A stretch of DNA of 64,000 bases from Cytobacillus citreus (lineage in GTDB: Bacteria; Bacillota; Bacilli; Bacillales; Cytobacillaceae). The stretch's first letter is position 1, and the number at the start of each line of letters is the position of its first letter. The stretch covers positions 186,001 through 250,000 of the forward strand of contig NZ_JAGYPM010000002.1 in assembly GCF_018343665.1 (NCBI RefSeq). Direction: 5' to 3'. Below are positions 17,073 to 26,436 of the stretch, piece by piece. Below the pieces are notes generated by a model. The model was not told the DNA's origin. It saw nothing but the letters and a program-made list of their open reading frames with translations, and did no database searches. Both the position numbers and the translations under genes were made by a program.

Positions 17073-18065
17073 ATGGATTTTGGAAACTATCCTTATGATG
17101 AAGAAGTGTCTACATCTGATGAAAGAATGCTTCCAGGAGGAATGCCAGGCTGGATGCCAGGTGGAATGCCAGGAGGAATGCCGGGCGGAATGCCAGGAGG
17201 AATGCCAGGCGGAATGCCGGGCGGAATGCCAGGCGGAATGCCAGGCGGAATGCCGGGAGGAATGCCGGGAGGAATGCCAGGCGGAATGCCGGGAGGAATG
17301 CCGGGAGGGATGCCGGGAGGAATGCCAGGCGGAATGCCGGGAGGAATGCCAGGCGGAATGCCGGGAGGAATGCCAGGCGGAATGCCAGGGGGGATGCCAG
17401 GCGGAATGCCGGGAGGAATGCCAGGCGGAATGCCAGGGGGGATGCCAGGCGGAATGCCAGGCTGGATGCCGGGAGGAATGCCAGGCGGAATGCCAGGAGG
17501 GATGCCAGGCTGGATGCCAGGCTGGATGCCAGGCGGAATGCCAGGCGGAATGCCAGGAGGAATGCCAGGAAGAATACCAGGGGGAATGCCAGGGGGAATG
17601 CCAGGAGGGATGCCAGGGGGAATGCCAGGAGGGATGCCAGGAGGGATGCCAGGGGGAATGCCAGGAGGGATGCCAGGGGGAATGCCAGGAGGGATGCCAG
17701 GGGGAATGCCAGGGGGAATGCCAGGAGGGATGCCAGGGGGAATGCCGGGAGGAATGCCAGGCGGAGCTCCAGGAGGCAATCCAGGTGGATTCCCAACTGG
17801 GCAGCAGCAAGGAGGACCGCCAAGCGCACCTCCACCAGCCTTCACACCACAAATGCAGCAGATTACTGCTTTTGCTGTAGATCCAGGTGCTATACGTGGC
17901 TGCTTGTACCGTTTTACTTACCTCTGGCTTGAAAGTGGCCGCAACTTCTGGTTTTATCCAACATTTGTTGGAAGAAACTCTGTTGCCGGGTGGCGCTGGA
18001 GAAGGAATCGCTGGGTATACTACGGGACAGACCTGAGCAGTATCCACTCCTTCCGATGCTTCTAG
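17073..18065 (+). CDS. GGMP tetrapeptide-repeat protein with Cys-bounded aromatic C-terminal domain
   Basis: A 330-residue protein in three parts. Residues 1-21 are an acidic leader ([19 protein letters not shown]). Residues 22-229 are 52 consecutive four-residue units, nearly all GGMP, with four GWMP and one GRIP. Residues 230-330 begin with a Pro/Gly/Gln linker and end in a unique domain running from [15 protein letters not shown] to SIHSFRCF. That domain is rich in Trp, Tyr, Phe and Arg, with one Cys near each end that could form a disulphide. GAGGAGGT lies upstream of ATG 17073 and a terminator follows. Period four is not collagen (period three). The long open frames in the other five frames are by-products of the 12-bp unit. 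A spore-surface or structural role is inferred from composition and the possible SigK promoter. Confidence 0.8.
17136..17759 (+). repeat. 12-bp coding minisatellite, 52 uninterrupted units
   Basis: Exactly 624 bp of the unit GGMGGRATGCCR with no length change. The 5' half mixes GGCGGAATGCCA, GGAGGAATGCCG and GGCTGGATGCCA (Trp variants at about 17148, 17460, 17508 and 17520). The 3' part (about 17578-17748) alternates two variants, GGGGGAATGCCA and GGAGGGATGCCA, suggesting a recent block duplication of a 24-bp pair. Confidence 0.97.
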
Positions 18066-18095
18066 TTATTTTCGTTGTCAGACTTCACATAGCGA

Positions 18096-18123
18096 AAAGA
18101 CGGGATCACATGAGCCCGTCTTT
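18096..18123. terminator. Bidirectional terminator
   Basis: AAAGACGGG (18096-18104) pairs with CCCGTCTTT (18115-18123) between two convergent genes. Confidence 0.85.
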
Positions 18124-18128
18124 CCATT

Positions 18129-19484
18129 TTAGAATATTATATGTGCCGCTAAAACAATCACGGGCAATGTAATAAGGGTTCTTTCTAAAAAGATAATGAA
18201 TAGATCCTTTAGTGAAACAGGGATTTTTGACCCGAGTAAAAGGCCACCAACCTCTGACATGTAAATTAATTGCGTCACCGATACACTTGCAATAACAAAG
18301 CGAGTCATATCGCTTTCAATTGATGCACCGATAACAGACGGAAGAAACATATCAGCAAACCCAACTACTAATGTTTCAGAAGCAGCTTTTGCTTCGGGAA
18401 CCTGCATAATTTCGAGCAACGGAATGAATGGCAACCCTAAAACTTTGAAAACAGGTGTGTATTCAGCAATCACTAATGCAAGTGTACCTAGCGCCATCAC
18501 GATCGGTGCCACACCCATCCACATATCTAAAATATTCTTTGCACCTTGTTTAAAAAAGTTTCTCAAGCTTTGATTTGCTTTTGCTTTGTCTACAGCTTGG
18601 ACAAGCCCCCAGCTTAATGAGGTATACCCTTTTGGAACTGACTCTTCCAACTTCTTCGTATTTCCGCGATAATACGTATCCGGCTTTCTTGATAGCGGCG
18701 GAATTCTTGGGCAGATAATCGCTGCTGCCAATCCAGCAATCGTAACCGTCACATAGAAAGGAACGAATAAATATTCTAAATTCACCTGTGAAATCACGAC
18801 TAAGCTAAACGTTATCGAGACGACAGAAAAGGTTGTCCCAATAATTGCTGCTTCCTTCTTAGTGTAAAACCCATCCTCATACTGCTTACTTGTTAACAAA
18901 ACGCCAATCGTCCCGTCTCCAAGCCAAGAAGCAGCACAGTCAATAGAAGATCTTCCTGGAAGCTTAAAAATAGGACGCATAATTTTTGTAAACAAAGTGC
19001 CAAAGAATTCTAATAGCCCAAAATCTAAAAGCAATGGCAAGAATAAACCGGCAAATAAAAAGACAGAAAAGAGAATGGGAAGGAGATCATTTAATAATAA
19101 TCCTCCCGTATTTTCAGACCAAATAAATTCGGGTCCAATGTGAAAAAAGGTCATGACCGCAAAAATACCGCCTAATATTCTAGCAAAAACCCAAACTTTT
19201 GGGACATTAAATAAATTATTAAAAAAGTGGTTATTAACGATCAAAGCAGGCTGGAAAAACTTTGTTATTAAAGTACCTATTAATGTTAATACGATAATAA
19301 TAACCATAATCCCCGGCAGGTAAGATGCGAAAACCTCTTGAATCCATCCTGAGAAAATGGCAATAGGAATCGTAATGTCACCTTGATATTTAATAGGAAC
19401 CATGAATAAGCTAATTCCAATGAGGGAAGGAATAACAAATTTTAATATATCCTGCAGAGAAAATGTTCTTGCTGATTTGTTCAA
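18129..19484 (-). CDS. yjiH: YjiH-family membrane protein (nucleoside-recognition/gate domain)
   Basis: About 450 residues with roughly ten hydrophobic helices. Gate-domain features are the polar-rich PGRSSIDCAASWLGDGTIGVLLTSK (split in two segments by the domain turn) and the matching second half VPEAKAASETLVVGFADMFLP. Together they form a two-fold repeat resembling nucleoside transporters and SpmA/SpmB. The YjiH family's substrate is unknown to me. TTG 19484 follows AGGTGAT with good spacing. An in-frame GTG at 19493 lies within that ribosome site and is unlikely to be used. Confidence 0.8.
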   Translation of the reverse strand: MNKSARTFSLQDILKFVIPSLIGISLFMVPIKYQGDITIPIAIFSGWIQEVFASYLPGIMVIIIVLTLIGTLITKFFQPALIVNNHFFNNLFNVPKVWVFARILGGIFAVMTFFHIGPEFIWSENTGGLLLNDLLPILFSVFLFAGLFLPLLLDFGLLEFFGTLFTKIMRPIFKLPGRSSIDCAASWLGDGTIGVLLTSKQYEDGFYTKKEAAIIGTTFSVVSITFSLVVISQVNLEYLFVPFYVTVTIAGLAAAIICPRIPPLSRKPDTYYRGNTKKLEESVPKGYTSLSWGLVQAVDKAKANQSLRNFFKQGAKNILDMWMGVAPIVMALGTLALVIAEYTPVFKVLGLPFIPLLEIMQVPEAKAASETLVVGFADMFLPSVIGASIESDMTRFVIASVSVTQLIYMSEVGGLLLGSKIPVSLKDLFIIFLERTLITLPVIVLAAHIIF

Positions 19485-19654
19485 ATCTATCACCTATTTA
19501 TGTTGTGTTATATTTATGAGTCAAAAGTAATTTTAATGCATAATTGAATAAATGCCAACTATTTTATCCTATCTTCCACTGCTTTCCTCTTTATTCATCC
19601 ATTTTATGTTAAAATATCAAATAGTCAGAAAAATTAAAAAGCAGGTGTGTTTAA

Positions 19655-20458
19655 ATGCATCAATATCGTATGTACTGGGCTTTTACAAGAAAAGCTTTCC
19701 TGCGCTCGGCTGTCTATCGATTCGATGTTTGGTCGAGATTAGGGTCTAATCTCATCTTCCTGCTTATGTGGGGCTCTATTTGGACTGCCCTTTATGCTGG
19801 AAGGGAAGAAGCAGGCGGCGTCAGCTTTGAAGCTATGCTGACCTATATCGTCGTCAGTCAATTTTTATCAGGGATTAATGGCGCGGGCACTCCTCTTTGG
19901 GAGATTCAAGAGAAGGTGAGAACAGGAGATATTGCTATTGAGCTAATGAGGCCCTTCAATGTTCCCCTGCGCTATTTATTTGCGGATTTTGGGAGTGTAG
20001 CATTTTATATCATCACGGCTCTTTTACCACTCTATATTGTTTTATTTATTTTCATGGATTTAACAGTTCCTGCTAGCTGGCTGACTTGGGTTTATTTTAT
20101 CGCTGCAGCTTTTAATGGATTTTTAATTCGATATTGCATCGAAATGGCATTTGGACTGTTATCCTTCTTTTTAGTCGAAACAGGTGGGATTGAGGATATA
20201 TTCTATTTTGCGATGTCACTTCTGTCTGGCTCTGTGATTCCACTTTGGTTCTTTCCTGATTGGCTGGAAAAAATCGCAGTCTACTTGCCATTTCAAGGAA
20301 TCTATTACATACCAAATGCTATTTTCATTGGTGAAATTTTCGGCGGGGAAATCCTTTTCTCGATTGGCATACAGCTTTTCTGGGTCATCGCATGTTTTTT
20401 CCTCTTGAGATTTGTCTGGAATCGCGCCTCACATAAAGTCATCGTTCAAGGGGGATAG
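19655..20458 (+). CDS. ABC-2-type permease, first subunit
   Basis: A 267-residue protein with about six helices, first of a three-gene ABC export operon. It belongs to the DUF990/ABC-2 group, where two related permeases sit with one ATPase. The tract EIQEKVRTGDIAIELMRPFNVPLRYL is the cytoplasmic amphipathic loop typical of the group. ATG 19655 follows AAGCAGGTG. It ends 3 bp before the second permease start, so the genes are translationally coupled. Substrate unknown. Confidence 0.85.
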   Translation: MHQYRMYWAFTRKAFLRSAVYRFDVWSRLGSNLIFLLMWGSIWTALYAGREEAGGVSFEAMLTYIVVSQFLSGINGAGTPLWEIQEKVRTGDIAIELMRPFNVPLRYLFADFGSVAFYIITALLPLYIVLFIFMDLTVPASWLTWVYFIAAAFNGFLIRYCIEMAFGLLSFFLVETGGIEDIFYFAMSLLSGSVIPLWFFPDWLEKIAVYLPFQGIYYIPNAIFIGEIFGGEILFSIGIQLFWVIACFFLLRFVWNRASHKVIVQGG

Positions 20459-20461
20459 AAT

Positions 20462-21268
20462 ATGCCTATTCTAAAATATGTGGATCTCTATTTTAAGCTT
20501 GTTTCAGCAGGTATTAGAGCACAGTTTCAATATCGCTTTGCCTTTTTCATGCGAATTATCGGTTTGATTACGGCATATTCAGGTACGGCGATTACAATGT
20601 GGGTCATGCTATACCGCTTTCAGGAGCTCGGTTCATGGAGCTTTTTCGAGATGCTGTTCCTATTTGCCATAGCCATATTATCATGGGGTTTTTGTATTAT
20701 TTTATTTTTCCATTTTCGTAGTTTAGATACGTATATCATTAATGGAACCTTTGACCGGTTTTTAGTCAGGCCGATCAATCCGTTTTTCCATTTTATGGCG
20801 ATGAGGTTTGATGTCGCCTCGTTCGGTCAGTTTATTTTTAGTATTTTAATCTTTATCTGGGTCAGCTTTGAAATAAATATTGGCTGGACATTTGGTAAGG
20901 TCTTATTTTTATTCGCGTCTATTATTGGAGGCATCCTCATTCAAGGAGGACTGCTCGTTCTCATTTCGGCGCTTGCGTTTTGGACGACGAAATCAGAGCA
21001 GTTTTATTGGGTAGCGATGTACCCGGCAAGGAATTTAACGAACTATCCTTTAGTGATTTATCCAAAGATTGTTCAATGGTTTACTGCTTTTGTCGTACCA
21101 TTTGGCTTCGTAAATTATTTTCCTGCCGCCGTTATTTTAGAAAAAGAAACACCGTTCTTTCCTGCCTATATCGGATATTTTTCCCCATTGGTAGGGTTGG
21201 TGTTTTTTATGATTGCCTACTGGATCTGGATGCTCGGATTAAGCCGATATAAAAGCACTGGTTCATAG
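20462..21268 (+). CDS. ABC-2-type permease, second subunit
   Basis: A 268-residue membrane protein, a distant paralogue of the gene before it. The shared layout includes the loop RSLDTYIINGTFDRFLVRPINPFFHF, equivalent to TGDIAIELMRPFNVP in the first subunit. A GGGGGATAG ribosome site overlaps the end of the upstream gene. Its last codon adjoins the ATPase leader. Together the two permeases probably form a heterodimeric channel. Confidence 0.85.
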   Translation: MPILKYVDLYFKLVSAGIRAQFQYRFAFFMRIIGLITAYSGTAITMWVMLYRFQELGSWSFFEMLFLFAIAILSWGFCIILFFHFRSLDTYIINGTFDRFLVRPINPFFHFMAMRFDVASFGQFIFSILIFIWVSFEINIGWTFGKVLFLFASIIGGILIQGGLLVLISALAFWTTKSEQFYWVAMYPARNLTNYPLVIYPKIVQWFTAFVVPFGFVNYFPAAVILEKETPFFPAYIGYFSPLVGLVFFMIAYWIWMLGLSRYKSTGS

Positions 21269-21283
21269 ATGAGGAGGATGACA

Positions 21284-22291
21284 ATGCCGATTATCGAAGT
21301 AGAGAATTTAAGAAAAGACTTTATGATAGCCAAAAGAGAAACGGGCATGATGGGCGCATTAAGAAGCTTAGTGAAGCGGGAATATACAAAAAAAGAGGCA
21401 GTCAAGGACATTAGCTTTTCGATTGAGAAGGGGGAGATCATTGGTTATATTGGACCGAATGGTGCAGGTAAATCAACAACAATTAAAATGCTGACGGGGA
21501 TATTAGTGCCAAGTGACGGAAAGGTTCTCGTAAACGGGATTGTCCCTTATGAAAATAGGCAGAAAAATGCCAAGAACATTGGGGTTGTGTTCGGACAAAG
21601 GACACAGCTGTGGTGGGATTTGCCAACAATTGAATCCTTCGAGCTTTTAAAGGAAATCTATCAAGTGTCTAATGAAAGGTATAAGAAAAATATGGATACC
21701 TTTACGGAAGTACTAGGCTTAAATGAATTTTTAAATACACCGGTTCGGCAATTATCTCTTGGCCAAAGGATGCGTGCTGATATTGCGGCATCTCTACTAC
21801 ATGACCCGCCTATTTTATTTTTAGATGAACCGACGATTGGTCTTGATGTTGTTGCGAAGGAGAAGATGAGAACCTTCATAAAGGAAATTAATCAGGATAG
21901 ACAAATAACCGTTATTCTGACGACACATGATATGGAGGATATTGAAAAGCTCTGTGAACGGATGGTGCTCATTGATCATGGTACTAAAATGTATGATGGC
22001 GAAATAGCGTTAGTGAAGGAGAGGTTTGGGAAAACGCGAACCTTAATTGTTGATTTAGAAGAATCTAAACAAAGGCCTCCTCTTACTGGAGGAGAGATTT
22101 TTAAAGAAGAAGGCAGCCGCTTCTGGATCAAATTTAACCGTGATGAAGTGTCGGCTTCGGATCTGATTGCGCAAATTACAAAGACTCATAATATTAAAGA
22201 TTTAACAGTAGAGGAGCCTGAAATCGAATCCATTATTAGCAAGATCTATCAAGAGGGGTTCCAGGACCTGCCTGATACGGTAAAAGTATAG
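21284..22291 (+). CDS. ABC transporter ATP-binding subunit
   Basis: A 335-residue ATPase. It has Walker A GPNGAGKST, a Q-loop region FGQRTQLWWDLP, signature LSLGQRMRADIAASLL (LSLGQ in place of LSGGQ, as usual in this subgroup), Walker B ILFLDEPTIGLD and the H-loop TTHDMEDIE. A 90-residue C-terminal extension with a beta-rich regulatory fold follows. I start at ATG 21284, six bases after GAGGAGG. It powers the two permeases encoded just upstream. The subgroup resembles drug or lipid exporters; the cargo is not known. Confidence 0.9.
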   Translation: MPIIEVENLRKDFMIAKRETGMMGALRSLVKREYTKKEAVKDISFSIEKGEIIGYIGPNGAGKSTTIKMLTGILVPSDGKVLVNGIVPYENRQKNAKNIGVVFGQRTQLWWDLPTIESFELLKEIYQVSNERYKKNMDTFTEVLGLNEFLNTPVRQLSLGQRMRADIAASLLHDPPILFLDEPTIGLDVVAKEKMRTFIKEINQDRQITVILTTHDMEDIEKLCERMVLIDHGTKMYDGEIALVKERFGKTRTLIVDLEESKQRPPLTGGEIFKEEGSRFWIKFNRDEVSASDLIAQITKTHNIKDLTVEEPEIESIISKIYQEGFQDLPDTVKV

Positions 22292-22681
22292 GCTGCTTTT
22301 GTTATAGGCATATTTTGAAACTATTAAAGAGTAGGATTGACCGAATGTTTGTCCTTTTGTCTTTGGGGACATGAGTTAAAGTTAGTAGGTATTGCCCTAT
22401 TCCCAAATAAGGCTTAAACCTTGTTTAGGGCCTATTAAAGCGAAAATTTGGGAGAGAGTAGTCAATAGACCATCAAAGTTGAAAATAAGAGAGAGGGTGG
22501 TCAAATAAAGCCTGAAATAGACCCTAAAAATAAAAAAAGTTAGAATAATAGTCTTTAACAGCACTTGCGAGCCAGTTAAATACCAAAAAGCCTGTGGAGC
22601 ACACGATTGAAATGCGATTCAAAAGAAGGATCAACATTTTCCCGTATACCCCACAGGCAAGACAAATAATTTAGGCTTTAT
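22292..22681. other. Intergenic region with two imperfect 40-bp repeats and a long hairpin
   Basis: No gene is seen. Segments around 22452 (GAGAGAGTAGTCAATAGACC) and 22489 (GAGAGAGGGTGGTCAAATA) are imperfect direct repeats. The right end holds the terminator of the leftward transporter gene. Confidence 0.5.
22584..22658 (-). terminator. Long-stem terminator of the AtoE-type gene
   Basis: On the minus strand GCCTGTGGGG is matched about 50 nt later by CTCCACAGGC and then TTTTTG. The large loop makes it less typical. Confidence 0.55.
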
Positions 22682-24001
22682 TTAAAAAAATGTAAGACCG
22701 AGCGAAATAATGACACCGGATACTACTAGTGTTAGGACACAATATCCCATAATATCCTTGGCTCTCAAACCTGCAATGGCTAAAGCTGGAAGAGCCCAGA
22801 ATGGCTGAATTAAATTTGTCCATGCGTCTCCCCAAGCCACCGCCATGGCTGTTTTTGGAATAGAGACATTTAGCACCTGTGCTGTCTCAAGCATGATAGG
22901 TCCTTGTACAGCCCATTGGCCTCCTCCGGACGGAACAAAGATATTCACAATCCCAGCACTGATAAAAGCAAAGAATGGGAAAGTAACATCATTTGAAATC
23001 GATACGAAGGCTTCCGAAATAACAACTGCTAAACCTGAAGCAGTCATCATGCCCATAATTCCCGCATAGAAAGGGAACTGTATAATAATTCCGCTTGCTC
23101 CTTTTACTGCATTAAGGACAGCATCAAGGAAATGCTTTGGAGTTCCATGGAAAAGAATGCCTAAGAATAGGAATAAGAAATTAACAATATCAAGATTCAA
23201 TTTAAATCCGTTAGTAGCAAAATAATAGAATAAGAATACTAGTCCGAAGATCCCAATTAATAAAGAAATAATACGGCTGTTTTCAAGTTTTTCAGCAGGC
23301 GTCATCGCCCCTTTTTCTAAAGTGGCTGCCTGAACATCATCTTGTAAAATTGCTGGATCAATCGTAATCGTTTCTTCCTTAGATGGCATCATCAATCTAT
23401 TAACAAACGGAATAATTAAAAAAATACCTCCTACAATCACCATATTAAATACAGAAAAAATGGTTTGCTCCGTTGGGATGATTCCAATCATATCCTCTGT
23501 AAAATGGCCTTTCGTGGCAATCGTTAAAGGCACAGACCCTGATATCCCCCCATGCCAAACGACAAACCCTGAGTAAGCGCTGGCAATTAAAAGCCGGTAG
23601 TCTACATTTTTCACCTTTTTTGCTAATTCTTTTGCGAATAGGGCTCCAATAACAAGTCCGAATCCCCAGTTAATTAAGCTGGCAATGATGGAAACAACTG
23701 TGACAATAATAATAGCCTGGCCTGGCGATTTCGCAGTGCTTGCAAGAGCGCCTAACCCTTTTTTGAAAATCTGGCTGCTTGCTAGTACGTGCCCTGTAAC
23801 TAATACGAGCACCATCTGCATGGAGAACGTAAGAAGCCCCCAGAAGCCAGAGCCCCAATGCTGAACCATTTGATATGGTCCGCTGTCAGTGAAAATAAGC
23901 CCTAATCCAAAAACGACAAAAGTTAAAATGATGACAAATATAAATGGATCAGGCAAGAACCGCTGCATGACGCGGTTAAAAAAAGAAACTAATGCTTTCA
24001 A
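22682..24001 (-). CDS. AtoE-family short-chain fatty acid transporter
   Basis: About 439 residues with some 12 hydrophobic helices. It resembles AtoE (TIGR00366), with FLPDPFIFVIILTFVVF at the start, WGFGLVIGALFAKELAKK, and the conserved end FVPSGGGQWAVQGPIM followed by MAVAWGDAWTNLIQPFWALPALAI. AtoE proteins are thought to move short-chain fatty acids such as acetoacetate or butyrate. I choose TTG 24001, placed nine bases after AGGAGG. The upstream ATG at 24037 would put that ribosome site inside the gene. No ato genes lie nearby. Confidence 0.85.
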   Translation of the reverse strand: MKALVSFFNRVMQRFLPDPFIFVIILTFVVFGLGLIFTDSGPYQMVQHWGSGFWGLLTFSMQMVLVLVTGHVLASSQIFKKGLGALASTAKSPGQAIIIVTVVSIIASLINWGFGLVIGALFAKELAKKVKNVDYRLLIASAYSGFVVWHGGISGSVPLTIATKGHFTEDMIGIIPTEQTIFSVFNMVIVGGIFLIIPFVNRLMMPSKEETITIDPAILQDDVQAATLEKGAMTPAEKLENSRIISLLIGIFGLVFLFYYFATNGFKLNLDIVNFLFLFLGILFHGTPKHFLDAVLNAVKGASGIIIQFPFYAGIMGMMTASGLAVVISEAFVSISNDVTFPFFAFISAGIVNIFVPSGGGQWAVQGPIMLETAQVLNVSIPKTAMAVAWGDAWTNLIQPFWALPALAIAGLRAKDIMGYCVLTLVVSGVIISLGLTFF

Positions 24002-24218
24002 TGATATGAACCTCCTAAAAAATGAACTTTTTTCCACTATGTATTTTCTACAAAAAATAATAATATTCCTTCAATTCAGAATAAATAAATGAAAGCTTCT
24101 TCTTTTCTCGAATATGTTACTGGGCAAATGTCTAAAGGAGAGGATCTTGGATGTATCCTATATCCTCTTACTACAGTAAGAAAAAGAAATGTAGAAAAGT
24201 ATCGATTTCTTTTCCCCT

Positions 24219-24502
24219 CAGCATCAAAATGTTCAACCAGGTTTTGAATATGTTATGAATCCAAGGCCTATTTCGAAAAATCTAGCTTATAAGGGATCTG
24301 GTAAATTAAAGGGGAGGTTTGTATAATTTCTGGCGTCGGCCAAACGGTTGCTTATTCGTTTGTAAAAGAAGGAGCGATGATGGTCATCGTGTATTTAAAT
24401 GAACATCGTGATGCAGCCGAAACTGAACAGAGGATCAGGGAGCTTAGGGGTGAATCACTCTTTACCGTAATCGATTTAACGGATGAAGACGCCTCCTCAT
24501 GA
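24219..24502 (+). pseudogene. Broken short-chain dehydrogenase (YhxC/YdaD-like), N-terminal remnant
   Basis: A frame with QHQNVQPGFEYVMNPRP and YKGSGKLKGRFV matches the N-terminus of the general-stress SDR family. It then meets a stop. After a shift the text continues as SGVGQTVAYSFVKEGAMMVI and VYLNEHRDAAETEQRIRELRG, the Rossmann start of the same family, in which the glycine motif is damaged. It ends abruptly at DEDAS against terminator-like repeats. The remaining two thirds, including the YxxxK site, are missing. No start codon is seen. Confidence 0.8.
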
Positions 24503-24645
24503 ACACTCTAAGAGACCGCTTTTTCTTTTTTTTCAGCTTGAAGCGGTTCCATGAACTTTCTATGAAACCGCTTTTTCCCTCTTTCCAGCTTAATTCAGTC
24601 TCATGAACACTCTAAGAGACCTTTTTTAAGTGTCTCTTCTATTGA
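24498..24645. repeat. Duplicated hairpin segment
   Basis: TCATGAACACTCTAAGAGAC occurs at about 24498 and again at 24601. Between them is the hairpin AAGCGGTT...AACCGCTT (24541-24570) with a T-run, and after the second copy AAGAGAC/GTCTCTT (24614-24638). The whole acts as back-to-back terminators where the SDR pseudogene breaks off. Confidence 0.75.
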
Positions 24646-24678
24646 GTACATTTTATATAAAACTTCTAATCTTCCTAC

Positions 24679-26436
24679 TTAATTAAATGAATGTTCAAAC
24701 TGCTGTTCAGCAAGCTTTCGATAGAGGGAGTGGGTTTCTAGTAATTCAGAATGTGTCCCTGTCCCTGTAATGGTTCCAGCTTCAACAACGGCAATCTGAT
24801 CTGCATCAACAATCGTTGATAAGCGGTGGGCGATAATTAAAGTCGTTCTGCCGTCCATGAGCTGTTGAAGAGCTCTTTGAACAAGATGCTCGGATGCACT
24901 ATCAAGATTGGATGTGGCTTCATCAAGGAGAAGAATCTTTGGATTGCGGATAATGGCTCGTGCAATGGCAATTCTTTGCCTTTGTCCGCCTGAAAGCTTC
25001 ATTCCTCTTTCTCCTACTTCTGTTTCATACCCATCCGGCAACCTTTCAATAAATTCTGCTGCATGGGCAAGCTTAGCGGCTTCCTCAATTTCTACATTAG
25101 ATACCGTTCTTTCTATTCCATAAACGATATTGTCTTTTATGGTGCCTGACATAAGAGGACTTTCCTGTGACACATAGCCAATTTGGCTTCTCCATGAACG
25201 GAGGTTGAAATCTTTAATATTTGTTCCGCCAAGCAGGATCTCGCCGCTATCAGGCTCATAAAAGCGTTCAAGCAGGGCGAAAAGAGTTGTTTTTCCTCCT
25301 CCGCTTGGTCCTACGAAAGCGGTTGTTTTTCCAGCAGGAAGGGTCAAATTTATATTTTTGATAATGGGGTTTTCCTTGTAAGAGAATGAAAGATTTTGAA
25401 ACGTTAGATTTTGAGCTGGGTCCTCCACAAGAAGTGTCTGTTCGGAAGGCTCATTATAAAGGCTTAGGATCCCTTGAATTCGTTCCGTTGCTCCAATTGC
25501 TTTTTGAAAAGCTGTAAAGAATGAAGCCATTTGCGTAAACGGAACAATGATTTGGAACATATAAATGATGATGGCGACAAGCGAGCCTGCTGTTAAATCA
25601 CCAGAGGCAACGCGTACCCCTCCATAGCCAATTAGAATCACAAGGACAAGCATCATCACAAAGGTCATAAATGGAGAAATGATTGCTTGAATCTTCGCTT
25701 CTCTCAGCCCGAATTGGAATAGATGCTGTATTCCTTTTTCGCCACGGACTTTCTCTGCTTTTTCCGCATGGGAGGCTTTAACAAGTCGGATGTCTGTAAG
25801 AACACGACCAAGGTTACCGGAAAAATCAGCCATTTCATCCTGTGTAGCTTTTGATATTTTATACATTTTTTGTCCAAGCGGCATAATCAATCCGATCGAA
25901 ATAGGTACAGAAATAATCATAATTAAGGTCATTTTCCAATCGATCATTAATAGAATGGCAACGGCTCCGATAATTGAAATGAGCCCTGTTAAAAATGTAA
26001 TCATATGCTGTGTAATAAGGGTTTTTACAATATTTGTATCCTGTGTTACCCTGCTCATCGTTTCCCCTGATTGATGCTTGTCAAAAAAAGGAATGGGCAA
26101 GTGTAAAATTTGCTTCCATAGCCGTTTTCGAATAGAAGCAACAATCGACTCTCCGATGTATGTCATAAAGTAAAACGAGAAGCCGGAAGAAATCGTTTGG
26201 ATGATAAAGGCAGATGCCAGCAAAATGATCAAGGAAGTTTCTAGTGCAGATGCTGCAAGCTGATCAACGAGATTTTTTGTAAAAAGCGGAACAATCAATC
26301 CTGCCCCAGTTTCAATAAGGCTTAGTATGATTGCTATAATAAAAATCCACTTTGGAGGATTTGCTTCTTTTAATAATTGCCAGAAGGATCTCCAGTTTGT
26401 ACTGCTTTGGCTTTTCTTAGTCACTTTACTTACCAT
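24679..26436 (-). CDS. Multidrug-type ABC exporter half-transporter (BmrA/LmrA-like)
   Basis: A 585-residue protein. An N-terminal six-helix exporter domain covers about residues 30-320. The nucleotide-binding domain has Walker A GPSGGGKTT, Q-loop YVSQESPL, signature LSGGQRQRIAIARA, Walker B ILLLDEATSNLD and the switch His in IIAHRLST. Such half-transporters work as homodimers that expel drugs or lipids. ATG 26436 overlaps the last codons of the MerR gene by 11 bp, so the regulator and pump are one transcript and the pump is the likely target of regulation. Confidence 0.93.
   Translation of the reverse strand: MVSKVTKKSQSSTNWRSFWQLLKEANPPKWIFIIAIILSLIETGAGLIVPLFTKNLVDQLAASALETSLIILLASAFIIQTISSGFSFYFMTYIGESIVASIRKRLWKQILHLPIPFFDKHQSGETMSRVTQDTNIVKTLITQHMITFLTGLISIIGAVAILLMIDWKMTLIMIISVPISIGLIMPLGQKMYKISKATQDEMADFSGNLGRVLTDIRLVKASHAEKAEKVRGEKGIQHLFQFGLREAKIQAIISPFMTFVMMLVLVILIGYGGVRVASGDLTAGSLVAIIIYMFQIIVPFTQMASFFTAFQKAIGATERIQGILSLYNEPSEQTLLVEDPAQNLTFQNLSFSYKENPIIKNINLTLPAGKTTAFVGPSGGGKTTLFALLERFYEPDSGEILLGGTNIKDFNLRSWRSQIGYVSQESPLMSGTIKDNIVYGIERTVSNVEIEEAAKLAHAAEFIERLPDGYETEVGERGMKLSGGQRQRIAIARAIIRNPKILLLDEATSNLDSASEHLVQRALQQLMDGRTTLIIAHRLSTIVDADQIAVVEAGTITGTGTHSELLETHSLYRKLAEQQFEHSFN

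Noticed and set aside
17136-17759. CRISPR or collagen-like array
   Set aside because: The unit is 12 bp with no spacers, so it is not CRISPR. The peptide period is four, not the Gly-X-Y three of collagen.
17080-18047. Long open frames in five other frames across the GGMP repeat (Cys/Glu-rich, Ile/Pro-rich, Trp/His-rich and Leu/Ala-rich peptides)
   Set aside because: A 12-bp unit without stops keeps every frame open. Only the frame at 17073 has a ribosome site, a non-repeat start and a structured C-terminal domain.
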